Source: Erpetoichthys calabaricus (taxonomy: Eukaryota; Chordata; Cladistia; Polypteriformes; Polypteridae). From it: 64,000 nt of DNA. Position numbers and translations under genes: made by a program. The notes under the pieces were generated by a model. It was not told the DNA's origin, ran no database searches, and saw only the letters and a program-made list of their open reading frames with translations. The DNA is taken from NCBI RefSeq assembly GCF_900747795.2, contig NC_041402.2, forward strand, positions 183,229,375 to 183,293,374, in the 5' to 3' direction. Below, in pieces: positions 21,091 to 47,710 of the stretch; the stretch's first letter is position 1; each line of letters begins with the position of its first letter.

Positions 21091-22278
21091 GCACTATAAA
21101 AAACGTGCAAATATATCACATTAACGGTACAGTTTCACAATAAAAACTATAATGCAATAAGCGGTTCAAACAATGATTTTAAACAAGTAAATGCAAGTAA
21201 ATTTCAATTTCAGCGGTGTTTTGGCTGTCAACGTGAACGAATTGTTTCAATGTGCAGGACAATTTTTAGGAATCTTGCCGTAAAGTCACAATGGCACGAA
21301 ACTGTCAAATTTGCATAGAGTTGGTATATTTGCATAAGGAACGCCCTCTTTGTTCCGGATGTCCCAGACACACACACACACCTTTAAGCGGTGGGACGCC
21401 CAAACTTGAAGACGGTAACCCAACGGATTTCTCCGAGTGCGCTGAAGGTTTTGTTTTGCGGTTTCGGAAGCCGATTTCTGGTGGGCTGTTTTCGATAAAC
21501 CGGCGGAGCGTGTAGCGCACTCGGCATCACGAAAGCAGCCCTGGATTGTCCACCAGATCCCATGAAATGCTTTCATGACACACTGGGTAAGTGCCCAATA
21601 CTGCTATGTAGTGACAATAACTTTCTGTGGTTAAATACTGAGAGTTTTATGCAGGTGTATAAAATGTGTATCATAGATACACGTTGTAAATTAATGATTA
21701 GTTGTTTTGATTCGAGTGAATTGTATATTAAGTACCGAATAAGAAGTTTAATGTAATGTAAATAATGGCAGAATATCCGGTCTGTCAGTTTTTTGTTTTT
21801 TTTTTGACAATAAGATGATTGGCAGCATATTGAACTGTCAAATTACGGCCACGTTTTTACAGTGTAACTTCCACAGAGTTATATGTTCGGGAGGACAGGA
21901 CCTGTTACTATTACGGCTGTTTCATGGTCTACTGCCATGGATACTTCCTTGGGTTCTTGGTCCGTATTTTTTATTGTGAAGTGTGCAGAGAAAGGTAAAA
22001 GCTGTCGAGTTTTAAGTGTTAAAAAAAACAACGATTCTTTGGGGATCAGTGAGGCGAGGAAAAAGGCCTCCTCCTTCCCGCTCATAATAACCCCATTATA
22101 AGATTCATTAATGATGTAATGAAAGCAAACAGTGTGAAAATTGCCTATAAACAGTTGGAACTGGGTTTCCTAATTAATTCAGTGTCTTTTTTAATGAAAG
22201 TGGGGTGGGAGATGAGCGCAATGGGAAAGGACGGGGAAAAGTGGGAGTGGGAGGGGGACAACACACGCCACCCCCTAA
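21091..22278. promoter_or_regulatory. Upstream region of BARHL1 with paired octamers
   Basis: The POU octamer ATTTGCAT occurs at 21309-21316 and 21328-21335, 19 bases apart (close to two helical turns). A donor-like CTGGGTAAGT lies near 21584, which could end an upstream noncoding exon, but nothing else supports that. The remainder to 22278 is A/T-rich with no gene seen. Confidence 0.35.
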
Positions 22279-22405
22279 CCCCCCCCCCCCCCCGGACAAA
22301 AACCATAACTAATAAAGCTCCATCCAATGGCAGGGCTGCGCCGCGGATACACGTGGACGGGACACCTTTAAAACGCGGCCCTGCGCTGCGCCCTCGGTTC
22401 AGTTT
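22279..22405 (+). promoter_or_regulatory. BARHL1: BARHL1 core promoter (predicted)
   Basis: In order: a poly-C run (about 22279-22294), a CCAAT box (22324-22328), a TATA-like TTTAAAA (22367-22373), and an initiator-like TTCAGTTT with A at 22401. If 22401 is the start, CCAAT is near -77 and the TATA-like box near -34, close to textbook spacing. The surrounding sequence is CpG-rich. Prediction only. Confidence 0.5.
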
Positions 22406-23079
22406 TTTTTAAGTAAGGTGCCACAGCGCTCGCCGGTTGGCGTCGCCATACCTCATTGCTGGTGGTCGCGACAGGCCCCTTTCACCTTCGATCCAGCCCA
22501 CCGGGCTCATTTTTCTGTGTTTTCTCCGCTCATGTCGGCGCACTTGGGTGCCTGTCTGTAGATTCGCTGTCCTCTGTGGCCGCCAGTCGCTCTCCACGGT
22601 CCTGAAGAGCTTCTCTCCTGTCGACTTTTTGTCTTCTTTCCTTCTTCGCGGTGTTTTAACAATTCAAATAGCAATCCGACTTTGATAAAGAGTGATCGCT
22701 GATGGTCTGTCTGGATCAAGTTGGGGATTTTGCTTAATAGTCGATTTCATTTGGCAGCTGAAAAATGTTCCCAAAAGGGATCGATTTTTAGATGATGCGT
22801 GTACGCAATTGCAGAAACTCTCATTGATTTCGCGGAGGATACCTCATTTCATTCGCTCTGCTTCCTTCGACTCGGCCAGAAAGTTGCCTTCAAACTTTTT
22901 GATTTAAACGGAGGTCGGAGTCGGTGGGATACTGGTGTGCACCACGAGCAGGATTGATTTGGGCTCATTCGTACTTGATGCGCTGCCTGGTGTCTGGATG
23001 CCGCTCTAGCCGCTTCTGCACTCCACTACTGCCAATGCGTGCATAGAGAACGACGGACACGGACAGAGTTGCGGCTGCG
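22401..23079 (+). other. BARHL1: BARHL1 5' UTR (predicted)
   Basis: About 680 bases between the predicted start and the ATG. It contains several upstream ATGs in short frames. The main ATG has G at -3 and +4, a strong Kozak context. Confidence 0.5.
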
Positions 23080-38425
<15,346 letters not shown>

Positions 38426-39403
38426 GCCCCGTACAGAACTTTACAGAAGGGAAAAAGAAAGAAACAAAAAACAAATCAACAGCAGTTCAGATTTCCATTT
38501 TTTTTAATTTCGAAAGAAATGTTTTTGCTTATATTATATGAAATCTTTACCCGTTTTCCCTTAAAAAGGATAACTTTTTGAGTATTATTATTTTTTCCAC
38601 AATCACAATCTTTGCATGGACACTCCTCCCAGAGCTGGTGACTTTTTATATTTTTCTTTCTCCTTTTGCTGTTTTAGAAGCCAATCGATTGTTGTTGGTT
38701 GAGGCAGCACTCAGGGTGTCTTTGCGGACTCCATTATTATTTATTCGCATATTATTAACTGAATTCACAAGTCCGGAGAGATTCGGTTGAATATGCTGCA
38801 CTTCCCACCACGGACGGCATAACGAGCACCTGCTACTTTTCAGACACGCATTTACACTTCGACGCCATTGCCCACTGACACGCACCACGTCGATTATTTT
38901 ATATACATTATAAATGTGAACGTCAAATCAGGTTATGGACACCTTCACACATTAAGCACATTAGCACCCAGACCCGAACAGTTTGAACACAAATACCCGC
39001 TTACTGGCGTATCGACGACACAAAGAGTATCGATCGATTATTCCCATTGGCTACTCTGGCAGGGAGGCGCCCACGAATATGCTGTGAATATTCGAATTTG
39101 CAAAAGAAGCAAACATTATTTTCATTTTCTGTCAACGCTGTCAAGATGGATGCATTTCATGTTTTTGTATAATCAAGCCATTCTACTCAGAGTCAGCTCT
39201 TTTATTTATTTATTCTGCGATTTGCTGCGAAGCACATGCCAGACACAGTGAGCTAACACTTCCCGAAGTGAATGAGTGCATGAATGTGCGTGAGAGTCCC
39301 AATGATGACGGGGACAACCTGCACCGCCCTGCCCTAAGAGCCCCGAATGGAGAAAGCAGGTGGATGGGTGAACGAATAGATGGAAGAATGGGAGTTTTGG
39401 CAA

Positions 39404-39409
39404 AATAAA
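39404..39409 (+). terminator. Possible proximal BARHL1 poly(A) signal
   Basis: AATAAA about 980 bases after the stop, inside what may be a repeat remnant, so less likely than the distal pair. Confidence 0.25.
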
Positions 39410-40035
39410 ATAATCCAAGACACTTTATTTGTTTTATTTTCATAGGAAAAAATCAGTAATTTCTGTATTTATTGTTTAGTATATTTTTCTGTATATTTAT
39501 TTATAAACTGATTCACAAATGCCACTTTAAGAATTGCACTAATAACCCTTGAACTAAGCATCCTGAACTTAAAAGATTTAACTTAACTGAACTGACACGG
39601 ACCACGAGGAGGCCTGACTGTCATACAAGTGCTGTGTGGCTGACGGGACGAGCTAACCGTGAAATCGAGTCGCTCGACATGATGGACTGCAATAAAGTCA
39701 TCGATCAGTTCTCCCCTTTTCCCCTTCTCGGCGGAGGCACTGACGGCTGGATTGTTCATTTGTTACTTCATGTGATGATACTGTGTGACAGCTTTGTAAA
39801 TATTTTTGTGAAAATGTATATTGAAGCTATTTATTTGTGAAACCCTCATATTGTGAAGTGATTCTCGTAGTTCTGGATTTTTTTAAACAACAGGTCCTCG
39901 TCCTCCTCCTCCTCCTCCTCCTCCTCCCCGGTATTCCTCAATACAACGGAAATGTTTGCTCAATGATGTTAAGACGATGGGATTTTACCTAAAGAGAATT
40001 ACTTTTTTTAAATGTACAAATTCTTACATACAGAA

Positions 40036-40060
40036 AATAAACATACTGGTTTTGAATAAA
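40036..40060 (+). terminator. BARHL1: Candidate distal BARHL1 poly(A) signals
   Basis: Two AATAAA hexamers at 40036-40041 and 40055-40060, with T-rich sequence downstream near 40098. They follow the UTR-like block, so this is the preferred 3' end. Confidence 0.45.
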
Positions 40061-40582
40061 AGGCGATGGCTGATTGTAAGTTAATGAAAGTTTGCTTTTT
40101 TTTTTATATTAATGACATTGTTAAATACGGCTTACTACAACAGCCTCCGACAGCAGCGAGTGGATAAGTGGATGGTCTCGATTGATTCCGAATATCGAGG
40201 GGCCATTTCAAATGTTTTACTGAGAGAAGGAATAGGACACTTTATAAAGGAATGGGTATGGCATCTTAAAATATCTTACCAAGCTTAACGTGCAAATCGG
40301 TGGAGCAAATATCTTATCAACTCTATAAAAAGGCGTAGTTTATTCTTATCTGAATGCGTTCGGGATAGCGGGATTGAGTGAGTGTACATGTGTATAGCAC
40401 GCGTGCACAAGTCAGCGAATGCAGTATAGTGCTACATAGTGCTGGAAGCCACTCGCTAGTCACCTCACCATTTACAAGGGCGTCTTGAAGGTGACGCTCA
40501 GTGGAGCAAAACCATAGACATTCAGACAGACAGATAGACAGGCAATAAACGGCAAATATGGAACATACAGACGCTTTAAAAC

Positions 40583-40658
<76 letters not shown>

Positions 40659-40807
40659 GAACGCTCTATAGATTACTTGATTAACCATATTTATATATCG
40701 TTTTTCTAACCTAATCAAAGCTCTTTAGCATCCACCTGGGTGATGCGTCGCCAGCCTTTCCTGCACCAGTTCGCTCACCACACGTTAGCTGTTAGGTGTT
40801 GAAGGGC

Positions 40808-40866
<59 letters not shown>

Positions 40867-40981
40867 GAAAGTAAGGAACTGGGAATGATTGGGGGAGGGA
40901 CCAGAATGAATAAGGCCATGGCGGGCAATTTGGACATCAGGAAACTTGGATAATTAAATAACGGATAATAGGATGAGATGT

Positions 40982-41050
<69 letters not shown>
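40583..41050 (+). repeat. GATA, GA and GATA arrays
   Basis: (GATA)n at 40583-40658, (GA)n at 40812-40861, and (GATA)n at 40982-41050. No gene in between. Confidence 0.9.
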
Positions 41051-41389
41051 GAGTGGTTCTTAAGAGACAGAACCTTTCCAACCATAAAGATCCATAAAAA
41101 AAATCCAGAATAGATGATAATAGATTCAATTGGGCTCATGATTTTAAAAGAAGAGTAATACAGGCTAAGTTCTGGTTTTCTTCATATGTTACTTATCTGT
41201 TAGTTGGCCTACTAGACAGTAAAGATTTCTGTTTTGTCCCATGCAATAGGAACATTTTCAAAGCCCAAACAAACCATTTCACATACAAAGAGCCCTCACA
41301 AAATGAAATATTCTTTGTGAAGCGATAGTTTAACGAGGAACCGCACAACCCAGTAAAGTTTCACTAAAGAACCATTATATTTAAGAATA
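41051..41389. mobile_element. MITE inserted in a GATA array
   Basis: Left end GTGGTTCTTAAGAGA, right end TTATATTTAAGAATA. It contains GACAGTAAAGATTTCTG as in the 29772 copy. A GATA array ends right before it and resumes right after it (ATAGATAAATAGATAG), so the element split the array. Confidence 0.65.
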
Positions 41390-41689
41390 TAGATAAATAG
41401 ATAGATAGATAGATCTTTTGTCCCGAATGGGGCATTTAGCTGTTTACAGAAGTTCAACAAATAAATAAATGTATTAATTTAACAAGACAGTTCCCAGCCC
41501 AAAAATGAATGAATAAAGAAACTTAAGATCACTGCTTGAATTTAAAAAGCCTGCATGAAGCTGAATCGATTCTGGTTAACGCTCTAAATTACACGTACGG
41601 CAGACTTCCTGCTTAACGTCTATAAACCTTAGAGTAAATCCAATGAAGATAAATAATGTCAATTTTTATATAGATAGTCATATGTACTT

Positions 41690-41815
41690 TATTTGTTCCC
41701 AATATATACATACACACACACATATATATGTATATACATATACAGTATATGCATATATACATATATATATATACACATATATACATATACATATACATAT
41801 ATATATTAGTACTAG
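41690..41815. repeat. Alternating purine-pyrimidine (CA/TA) tract
   Basis: Over 100 bases of mixed CA, TA and TG steps with several palindromes. Z-DNA- and cruciform-prone simple sequence. Confidence 0.8.
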
Positions 41816-41816
41816 G

Positions 41817-41945
41817 GTGTTGTACCGTGTTAGCTATTATGAATGTAGTGAAAGGTCAAGCAAAATGACACCTTTTATTGGCTAACTAAATAGATTACAA
41901 TATGTAAGCTTTCGAGGCAACTCAGGCCCCTTCTTCAGGCAAGAT
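41817..41945 (-). mobile_element. Retroelement end, Penelope-like by wording
   Basis: On the minus strand: CTTGCCTGAAGAAGGGGCCT, GAGTTGCCTCGAAAGCTTAC, TTAGTTAGCCAATAAAAGG and GCTAACACGGTACAACA. This sequence is widespread in fish and amphibian genomes and I associate it with Penelope-like elements. No coding part is present. Confidence 0.45.
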
Positions 41946-41946
41946 G

Positions 41947-41948
<2 letters not shown>

Positions 41949-41993
<45 letters not shown>
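41949..41993. repeat. (TA)n tract
   Basis: About 22 TA units followed by CACACACA. Confidence 0.95.
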
Positions 41994-42001
<8 letters not shown>

Positions 42002-42879
42002 TATGAGTGTGTGTGAGTGTATACACAATGCCCTCAGCAATTAAATGCTTTAATCGGTTACAAAACATACGATTCAGAAAGATGAAAGATGCCTCCTCTA
42101 TCCATATCTTAAAGTCCTGTGACAGGTCGCAGGGAGTCAGGGTCAGTCCCAGCAGCATCAAAGTTCCGGACAGGACCCTCTCCCGACTCACGCATATAAA
42201 ATTCTCAACTTCGTCTTTCCCCACCGTTAGCCTTTTCTAACGCGGATAAAGTTAGGATTACCGGTAATCGATAAAGTAACTATTTTTGATTGCGCAGTGA
42301 GGAACGCCTAAATATATTCTGTAAATGCTCGAAGGCTCGAATTCCTAAAACCACTGCCTGCTTGATGGGTACCACCAACAAAGGGCAGGCTCAATGCCAA
42401 AAGTTTCCTAGCAGTAATTACATTACACCCACAGCTGTTGGAGATTGGGAAAAGTGCACGAAGGCCTCAGAATTCGTATTCAGTTGTTGGATCTTACGAA
42501 AGTTTCGGATGAGATAATCCACTATCAAGGGTTTTCTCGGAATGAGTCCACCCACATACTGACCTTATCGTTCCAGTAATTTTCAAGTAACAAGAAGCGT
42601 TTTTCACTTTTACTTTTTAAACTGAGGATTTGCGGAATCTAATTTTGCGCCCAAACCGGATCAGCGTCAGTCTTTAACATCCAGCACTGCGCTCTGCAAA
42701 AAAAGTCTCGAATTTACGACAAAAGAAACCTCCGTCACTTTTACTAAAATCATTACAACTCTCTAGAAAGTAACACATGCTCAATAAATGTAGAAATTCA
42801 CAATGACTAAAAAATAAACGAAATCGAAATTCGGAAGAATTTAATAATGAATTATTATAGACAGAAATAGTGGATAGTA

Positions 42880-42900
42880 AACTGTGAAAGGCATTATATA

Positions 42901-42979
<79 letters not shown>

Positions 42980-42980
42980 T
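42880..42980 (+). repeat. GATA array with retroposon tail
   Basis: TGTGAAAGGCATTATATAAT directly precedes (GATA)n at 42899-42978. Confidence 0.9.
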
Positions 42981-44595
42981 GGCAATGTAAAATATAAATA
43001 GGCAGATAGAAAACACGATACAAACATTAAATCTGGTAATTGTTTTTTCTCCAGCCTCCCAAATTCGGTTGACGTCGCCATTGCCGTATATCATTTGACC
43101 ACGTTATCTTACAGTAGAAGTAAATTTTCAGATTTGTTATTTTATATTGTACCTTTTAGAGTTTAATTACACACAAATAAAGCTTCTATGTTTTAGTGAC
43201 CTTATATATCCGGATATTGAGAAAAATGTATAAAGCTGATAATAAAATAACAGACATTGAAAGATAAGGCACTATACGTAAATAAGAAGAAAATTGACGA
43301 TATATTCCATCAAAAATTCTTCGAAAGCCTCAGCCCCCCCCCACCCCGTTCTTTCCAAATTGTCATTCTTTCATATTATTTCAGCTCTTCATCTTATAGC
43401 AGACACAAATCGTCAGAAAAATTCATATTTGTTTATAAACAGTAGTACCTTTTAGCAACTTTCTAGAGTTTAACTATACTCAAATAACGAAGATTATTTA
43501 GATAGTGACCTTATATATCTTGAGAAAAGTGATATTTAAAGCTGATATTAAAGGTACACTATAAGAACAGATTATACTTTCAAAATTAGGTGAAGTCATT
43601 CATAATGTTTAAAAGGAAGCCATTAATTAAAGGTCAGGGTGAATTTATTGTCTTTTCTTGCGTATAATTCTGTACTTTATAGCAATTTATATTATTTCTA
43701 TGAAATTGTTGTTTAATGTTTTGAATGAATAAATAAAACATAAACGGTATTAAAATAAATAGAATGAGGATAAGCGTTTCATTGTTGTACTGACACTCAG
43801 GCACATTAATTAAATCGCAAATAAGATTCTTTTTAACAAATACAAACCCTATTCGTGTCGCGGCTCTCTGTCCCAATCTCGTTCATCGAATGTCCAAACC
43901 CGCTAACTTAAAGGAGAAGATCTGAATGAGGACCAGTTCGTTTGGCACCGGGGGACTGAACGCTCGAGAGTATTGCCAGGTATTATTTGCTATATCCCCC
44001 CCCATTATTAGAGGACATTTCGTTTGCGCCATGGACGGTATGTTTAATTCACGACTTATCCTGCGGTACGCGCCTTGCCCAGGATTGTGTTCTTCCTTGA
44101 ACTGTTCAGATATTTGAGAATGTTCATTCAAAATAACTCGTCTAATTTTGGAAGCCCCCCATATACCTACAACGACTACTAGTTCTGCTTGCCCCACGAA
44201 TCTGAGCAAATGAGCGAAGTTAAAGGCGCGTTGTGTTGAAGGGTCTGTTGTAGTACTAATGTATTGTTATGGCTTGCTTATAACTGCAGACACACACTTC
44301 ATGACCGAAAAGTAATAATATTAAAAGAAGAATTGGACTGATGAAATAATCTTCTATTTTAATTAAAAAGGTATGGACTGACGCCATGTTTTTTGCATCT
44401 TCTCCAAAGTTCAAACAATGCGCCCTTCTTCCGATTCAAGGCATGATTTTTTGAGTGCGCCTTTAACCTTTGTATCTTTTATCAATAAAAATTCTTTACA
44501 TATTTTTAGCAACACATTTTGTCACTATAACATTTGATCAAATATAAAAACGTGCTTCTGCCAGCTTTACGGAGCGGAAAGTTTAAACTTCACGG
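42981..44595. other. BARHL1-DDX31 gap, unassigned
   Basis: A/T-rich sequence with a GC-richer island at 43860-44260 that has no coding frame with splice context. A decayed tail (AGATAAGGCACTATACG) lies at 43262. No gene seen. Confidence 0.3.
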
Positions 44596-44690
44596 CGGAC
44601 TGGAACTCTGGCTCGTGCCTTTCACACTATGCTGCAGGGAAAGGCTCCCTCTCACCGGCAACCCTAAATTGGATTAAATTTGAGTTTGTT
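44596..44690 (+). mobile_element. SINE-tail fragment
   Basis: CTATGCTGCAGGGAAAGGCT and CGGCAACCCTAAATTGGATT match the conserved 3' part of fish tRNA-SINE tails by eye. Confidence 0.45.
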
Positions 44691-44989
44691 ATATTACTTA
44701 AGTCTGAATCCACAAAAAAATTATTATCCAATCGTCCATTTATTTCCCGTACTCTTTCCTTTATTTGGATATGAAGATAAAAAACAACCACCTAGTGGAA
44801 TATATCGCGATATTCGTTATTAAGACCGCCTGTTACGCAGCCTGCAAATCATTAAGTAAAGAAGTTAGTGATCACGATTACTGTTATTTCTTAATACAAA
44901 CCAATTAAAACGACATATAAACACTAAGATACTTATGGCGCACTTTAAAAATTGGACGAATCAAAACTACCCAGAAAACGGAATGACAG

Positions 44990-45625
44990 GTGTAATTAAA
45001 TAAGCAAAGGCGGCGTCCTTACTTTGTTGAAATGTTTCACATTTTGGGGTGACGAGATGTTGAATCAAAGTAAACGCTCATGGCATTTCGCTACCTAATC
45101 GTTTCTAATTATCGGGGGAGAAATGAAGCCGCCTAAGGAAACCTCCATTCCACCTGTACTGCTGGACTTTTCAGCTACGCAGGTCGGTGCGCTATTAACT
45201 TTTAAATAATGACACATCGGCTCGGGTAAACCTGGTGAACATTGTCGCACCAAACGCCTTTTCTTTCTAACGGAGGCTCATAGTGTATTTTTTCCATAAA
45301 CAATAAGCCGATGAAATATTAATGGCGCTGTAAAGTGTGTAATTGTTTAAGTGCCTTAAATGATCCCATTTGGAAATGGATTGTTTCCAGTCTTTGTAAA
45401 GAGTGTTGGCTGTCTGGTGGCCGCCAGGCGGGTCTAACAGCTGGTGACCGGGCGCAGCGAACCGCCGGCCGGATCAGGAGAGCCGACAGCTGGTCAGCGG
45501 TGCTGCGGCACCCCCGCCTTTCTCCTCACATAGGATTTAAACTGCCCACAAAATGTATTAGCTGCTCTACCTGGGGTTTGAGGATCTCAGACTGTGGCCC
45601 TGAAGAAAGGTTTGCTAACACTTAG
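44990..45625. promoter_or_regulatory. Candidate BARHL1 downstream enhancer with ATOH1-type E-boxes
   Basis: A repeat-free block 6.6-7.2 kb after the BARHL1 stop. It contains AACAGCTGGT (45436-45445) and GACAGCTGGT (45485-45494), both perfect matches to the ATOH1 motif RMCAKMTGKY, 49 bases apart. Upstream are TAAACG (45071-45076) and CTAATCGTTTCTAATTA (about 45094), BARHL/homeodomain-type sites. Barhl1 is a known ATOH1 target and is reported to autoregulate. The enhancer call itself is inference. Confidence 0.45.
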
Positions 45626-45899
45626 ACAAAAGAGTTTAATGGTTTATAATTAGCCTTCAATAAATGGAAATTAACACTCAGCCTCCGCCACGAGAGTCGC
45701 CCACCACATGGCAGCTAAGCCCAGGCGGACCACCGAATCGCGTACACCAAAGCTAGCACTTCAGCTAACGAGTCAAGAGCTGACTTTTTGACAAACTTTC
45801 TTTTTGTTTTTTATTAATGTTATCGATTTCATTAGTTCCTGGGGCAGGGGATCCTTTCGCTCCTGGGCGCTTTTTGTCAGATAAACTGAATGTACTGCA

Positions 45900-46314
45900 A
45901 AAACAGTAACAACAAACATAACCTTTACTTTCATTATCAAATCTAACGCTTCCCTACTTACTACATATACGATGTATATATTGGTATTTGTTACACTGTA
46001 TTAATTCCCGAAGGGAAATATATACATATATACACATATGTGTACTATATACAGTATATACATATACACACTGGTACACTATGTACATACAGTATACACA
46101 CACACACATATATATATATATATGTTTTCATGATCAAATCTAACATTTCTGCATTTATTACCTATATATACATATGTATATATATACATATGTATATATA
46201 TATATATATAGTATATAAATACTGTAACACTGTACGTATAGTATATCTATATATATACATGCATAGTACATAGCAAGTTCTCATTATCAAATTTACCACT
46301 TCCTTATTTATTAC

Positions 46315-46357
<43 letters not shown>

Positions 46358-46637
46358 TATATATATATATATACATATATATATTATATATGCACATACA
46401 CATACATACTGTAAATACAGCATACACATAATAAGTACATGGTATACATACAACGTAAATAGTGGTTTTCATGATCAAATCTATCATTTTCTTATTTATT
46501 ACTTAATATACAGTTATGTACATACACAGTGTATCTACTATATATACATACTGTACATACATACAGTACATACTTATTACTTGTTTTCAGTACGAATTAT
46601 TTCTGTATTGATTAGTTGGTATGTGTGTATATATATG

Positions 46638-46680
<43 letters not shown>

Positions 46681-46740
46681 TATATATATACAGTATATAT
46701 ATATATACAGATATATATATACACACATACATATCTACTA
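45900..46740. repeat. AT-rich region with a hidden higher-order repeat
   Basis: TATACA/TATATA simple sequence alternates with a conserved spacer, TCATTATCAAATCTAAC followed by (A/G)CTTCC..TTTATTAC. Spacer copies start at about 45931, 46128, 46281, 46469 and (decayed) 46587. The unit is roughly 120-200 bases. Confidence 0.75.
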
Positions 46741-46779
46741 ATGCGTCTCAGATTAAGTAATCTCCTAACGTCGCATGCA

Positions 46780-47420
46780 CTTCTTTATTCAACTCATCAT
46801 TTTCACAAGAACACAGAACAAAATCCAAATGGAGAGCATCGCGAGTCGCTAATGCTGCGCGTCTGAAAACAAATGACAAGTGAAGCGAATTAACGACTTA
46901 GTTGTTATACGGGGAGCTTGTGCTCCGACACTCTGGGCCGATTCCGACTGAGGGGGCCACAGAGGCCGATCTGCTCCCCACCCAGTACAGAATGAAAGGG
47001 CTTATTCTTGCAAAGTGCACAGCAGCTAATTAATTCAAGAAGTGCCCCTTTATCGCCGGGTTTTTGCATGTGAAAGGACGCCTGCTAAATCCCCCGGCTC
47101 TTACCCAGGATTGTCCCGGACTCGGGGTTAATGAAGAGCCGATAGAGTCTCTCTGAGCTCCCGGCAAACACAAAAACACAACATGGAGAGACTTAAACCC
47201 AGAGGATCAGTGACTTAATTTAATCTCGTTGACTCAGAATAAAACCAAACAAAACAGCCTTCAGATCAAATTAGGAGTCAATCAAAGAGCAATTTGCATT
47301 GCTGCGCTTTGTGTCGCTTATGCGTGCGGCTCCGGGGGTCCCATGGCCGTTCCTCACGACCCTCGACACCCGCGGCACACAAAGTCAGGCCTGATCAATA
47401 GTTTAATTACGTCGTTTATA
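46780..47420. promoter_or_regulatory. Candidate downstream regulatory block
   Basis: Repeat-free and complex, with CAGCTAATTAATTCAAG (about 47027), GGGTTAATGAAGAG (about 47125) and GCGAATTAACGAC (about 46883). It lies between an AT satellite and a retroposon tail. Short frames here have no exon structure. Confidence 0.35.
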
Positions 47421-47644
47421 CCTCATTAAAATGCAATTTGGGGCTTTCCTGTTTCCACACGCCCTTCTCCCGTGTCCCGTCACTCCTTACGCTTTCCCGT
47501 CAAACGCCCTTCTTTCAAGCGCCTTTCCTTAGGGGTTGTGTTGAAATCTGCACAAACAGGTTAACCAAAAATTTCCTTAAGAACCGCATGTTACTTCTGT
47601 CTATGTCGCCATAATTAAGGATGGTGTGCGTGTACCCATAGTAT

Positions 47645-47710
47645 TAGGTAGATAGATAGATACTTTATTAATCCCAAGGGGAAATTCACAAAAATTATTA
47701 TTAATTATTA
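47645..47710 (-). mobile_element. Retroposon 3' tail (minus orientation)
   Basis: GATAGATAGATACTTTATTA then ATCCCAAGGGGAAATTCAC: on the minus strand a TTTCCCCTTGGGATTAATAA end with (TATC)n. This is a common fish LINE/SINE terminus and differs from the AAAGGCACTATAT type. Confidence 0.6.

Larger units (their letters stand above)
38426..40080 (+). other. BARHL1: BARHL1 3' UTR (predicted)
   Basis: From the stop to the AATAAA signals listed below. 39594-39880 is complex and ends in TTTGTAAATATTTTTGTGAA, typical of a vertebrate 3' UTR. A (CCT)n run lies at 39897-39926. A GGATGG-type SINE-tail remnant lies near 39340-39390. Confidence 0.5.

Noticed and set aside
41643-41885. Frame reading YIHTHTHIYVY
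   Set aside because: Translation of CA/TA simple sequence.
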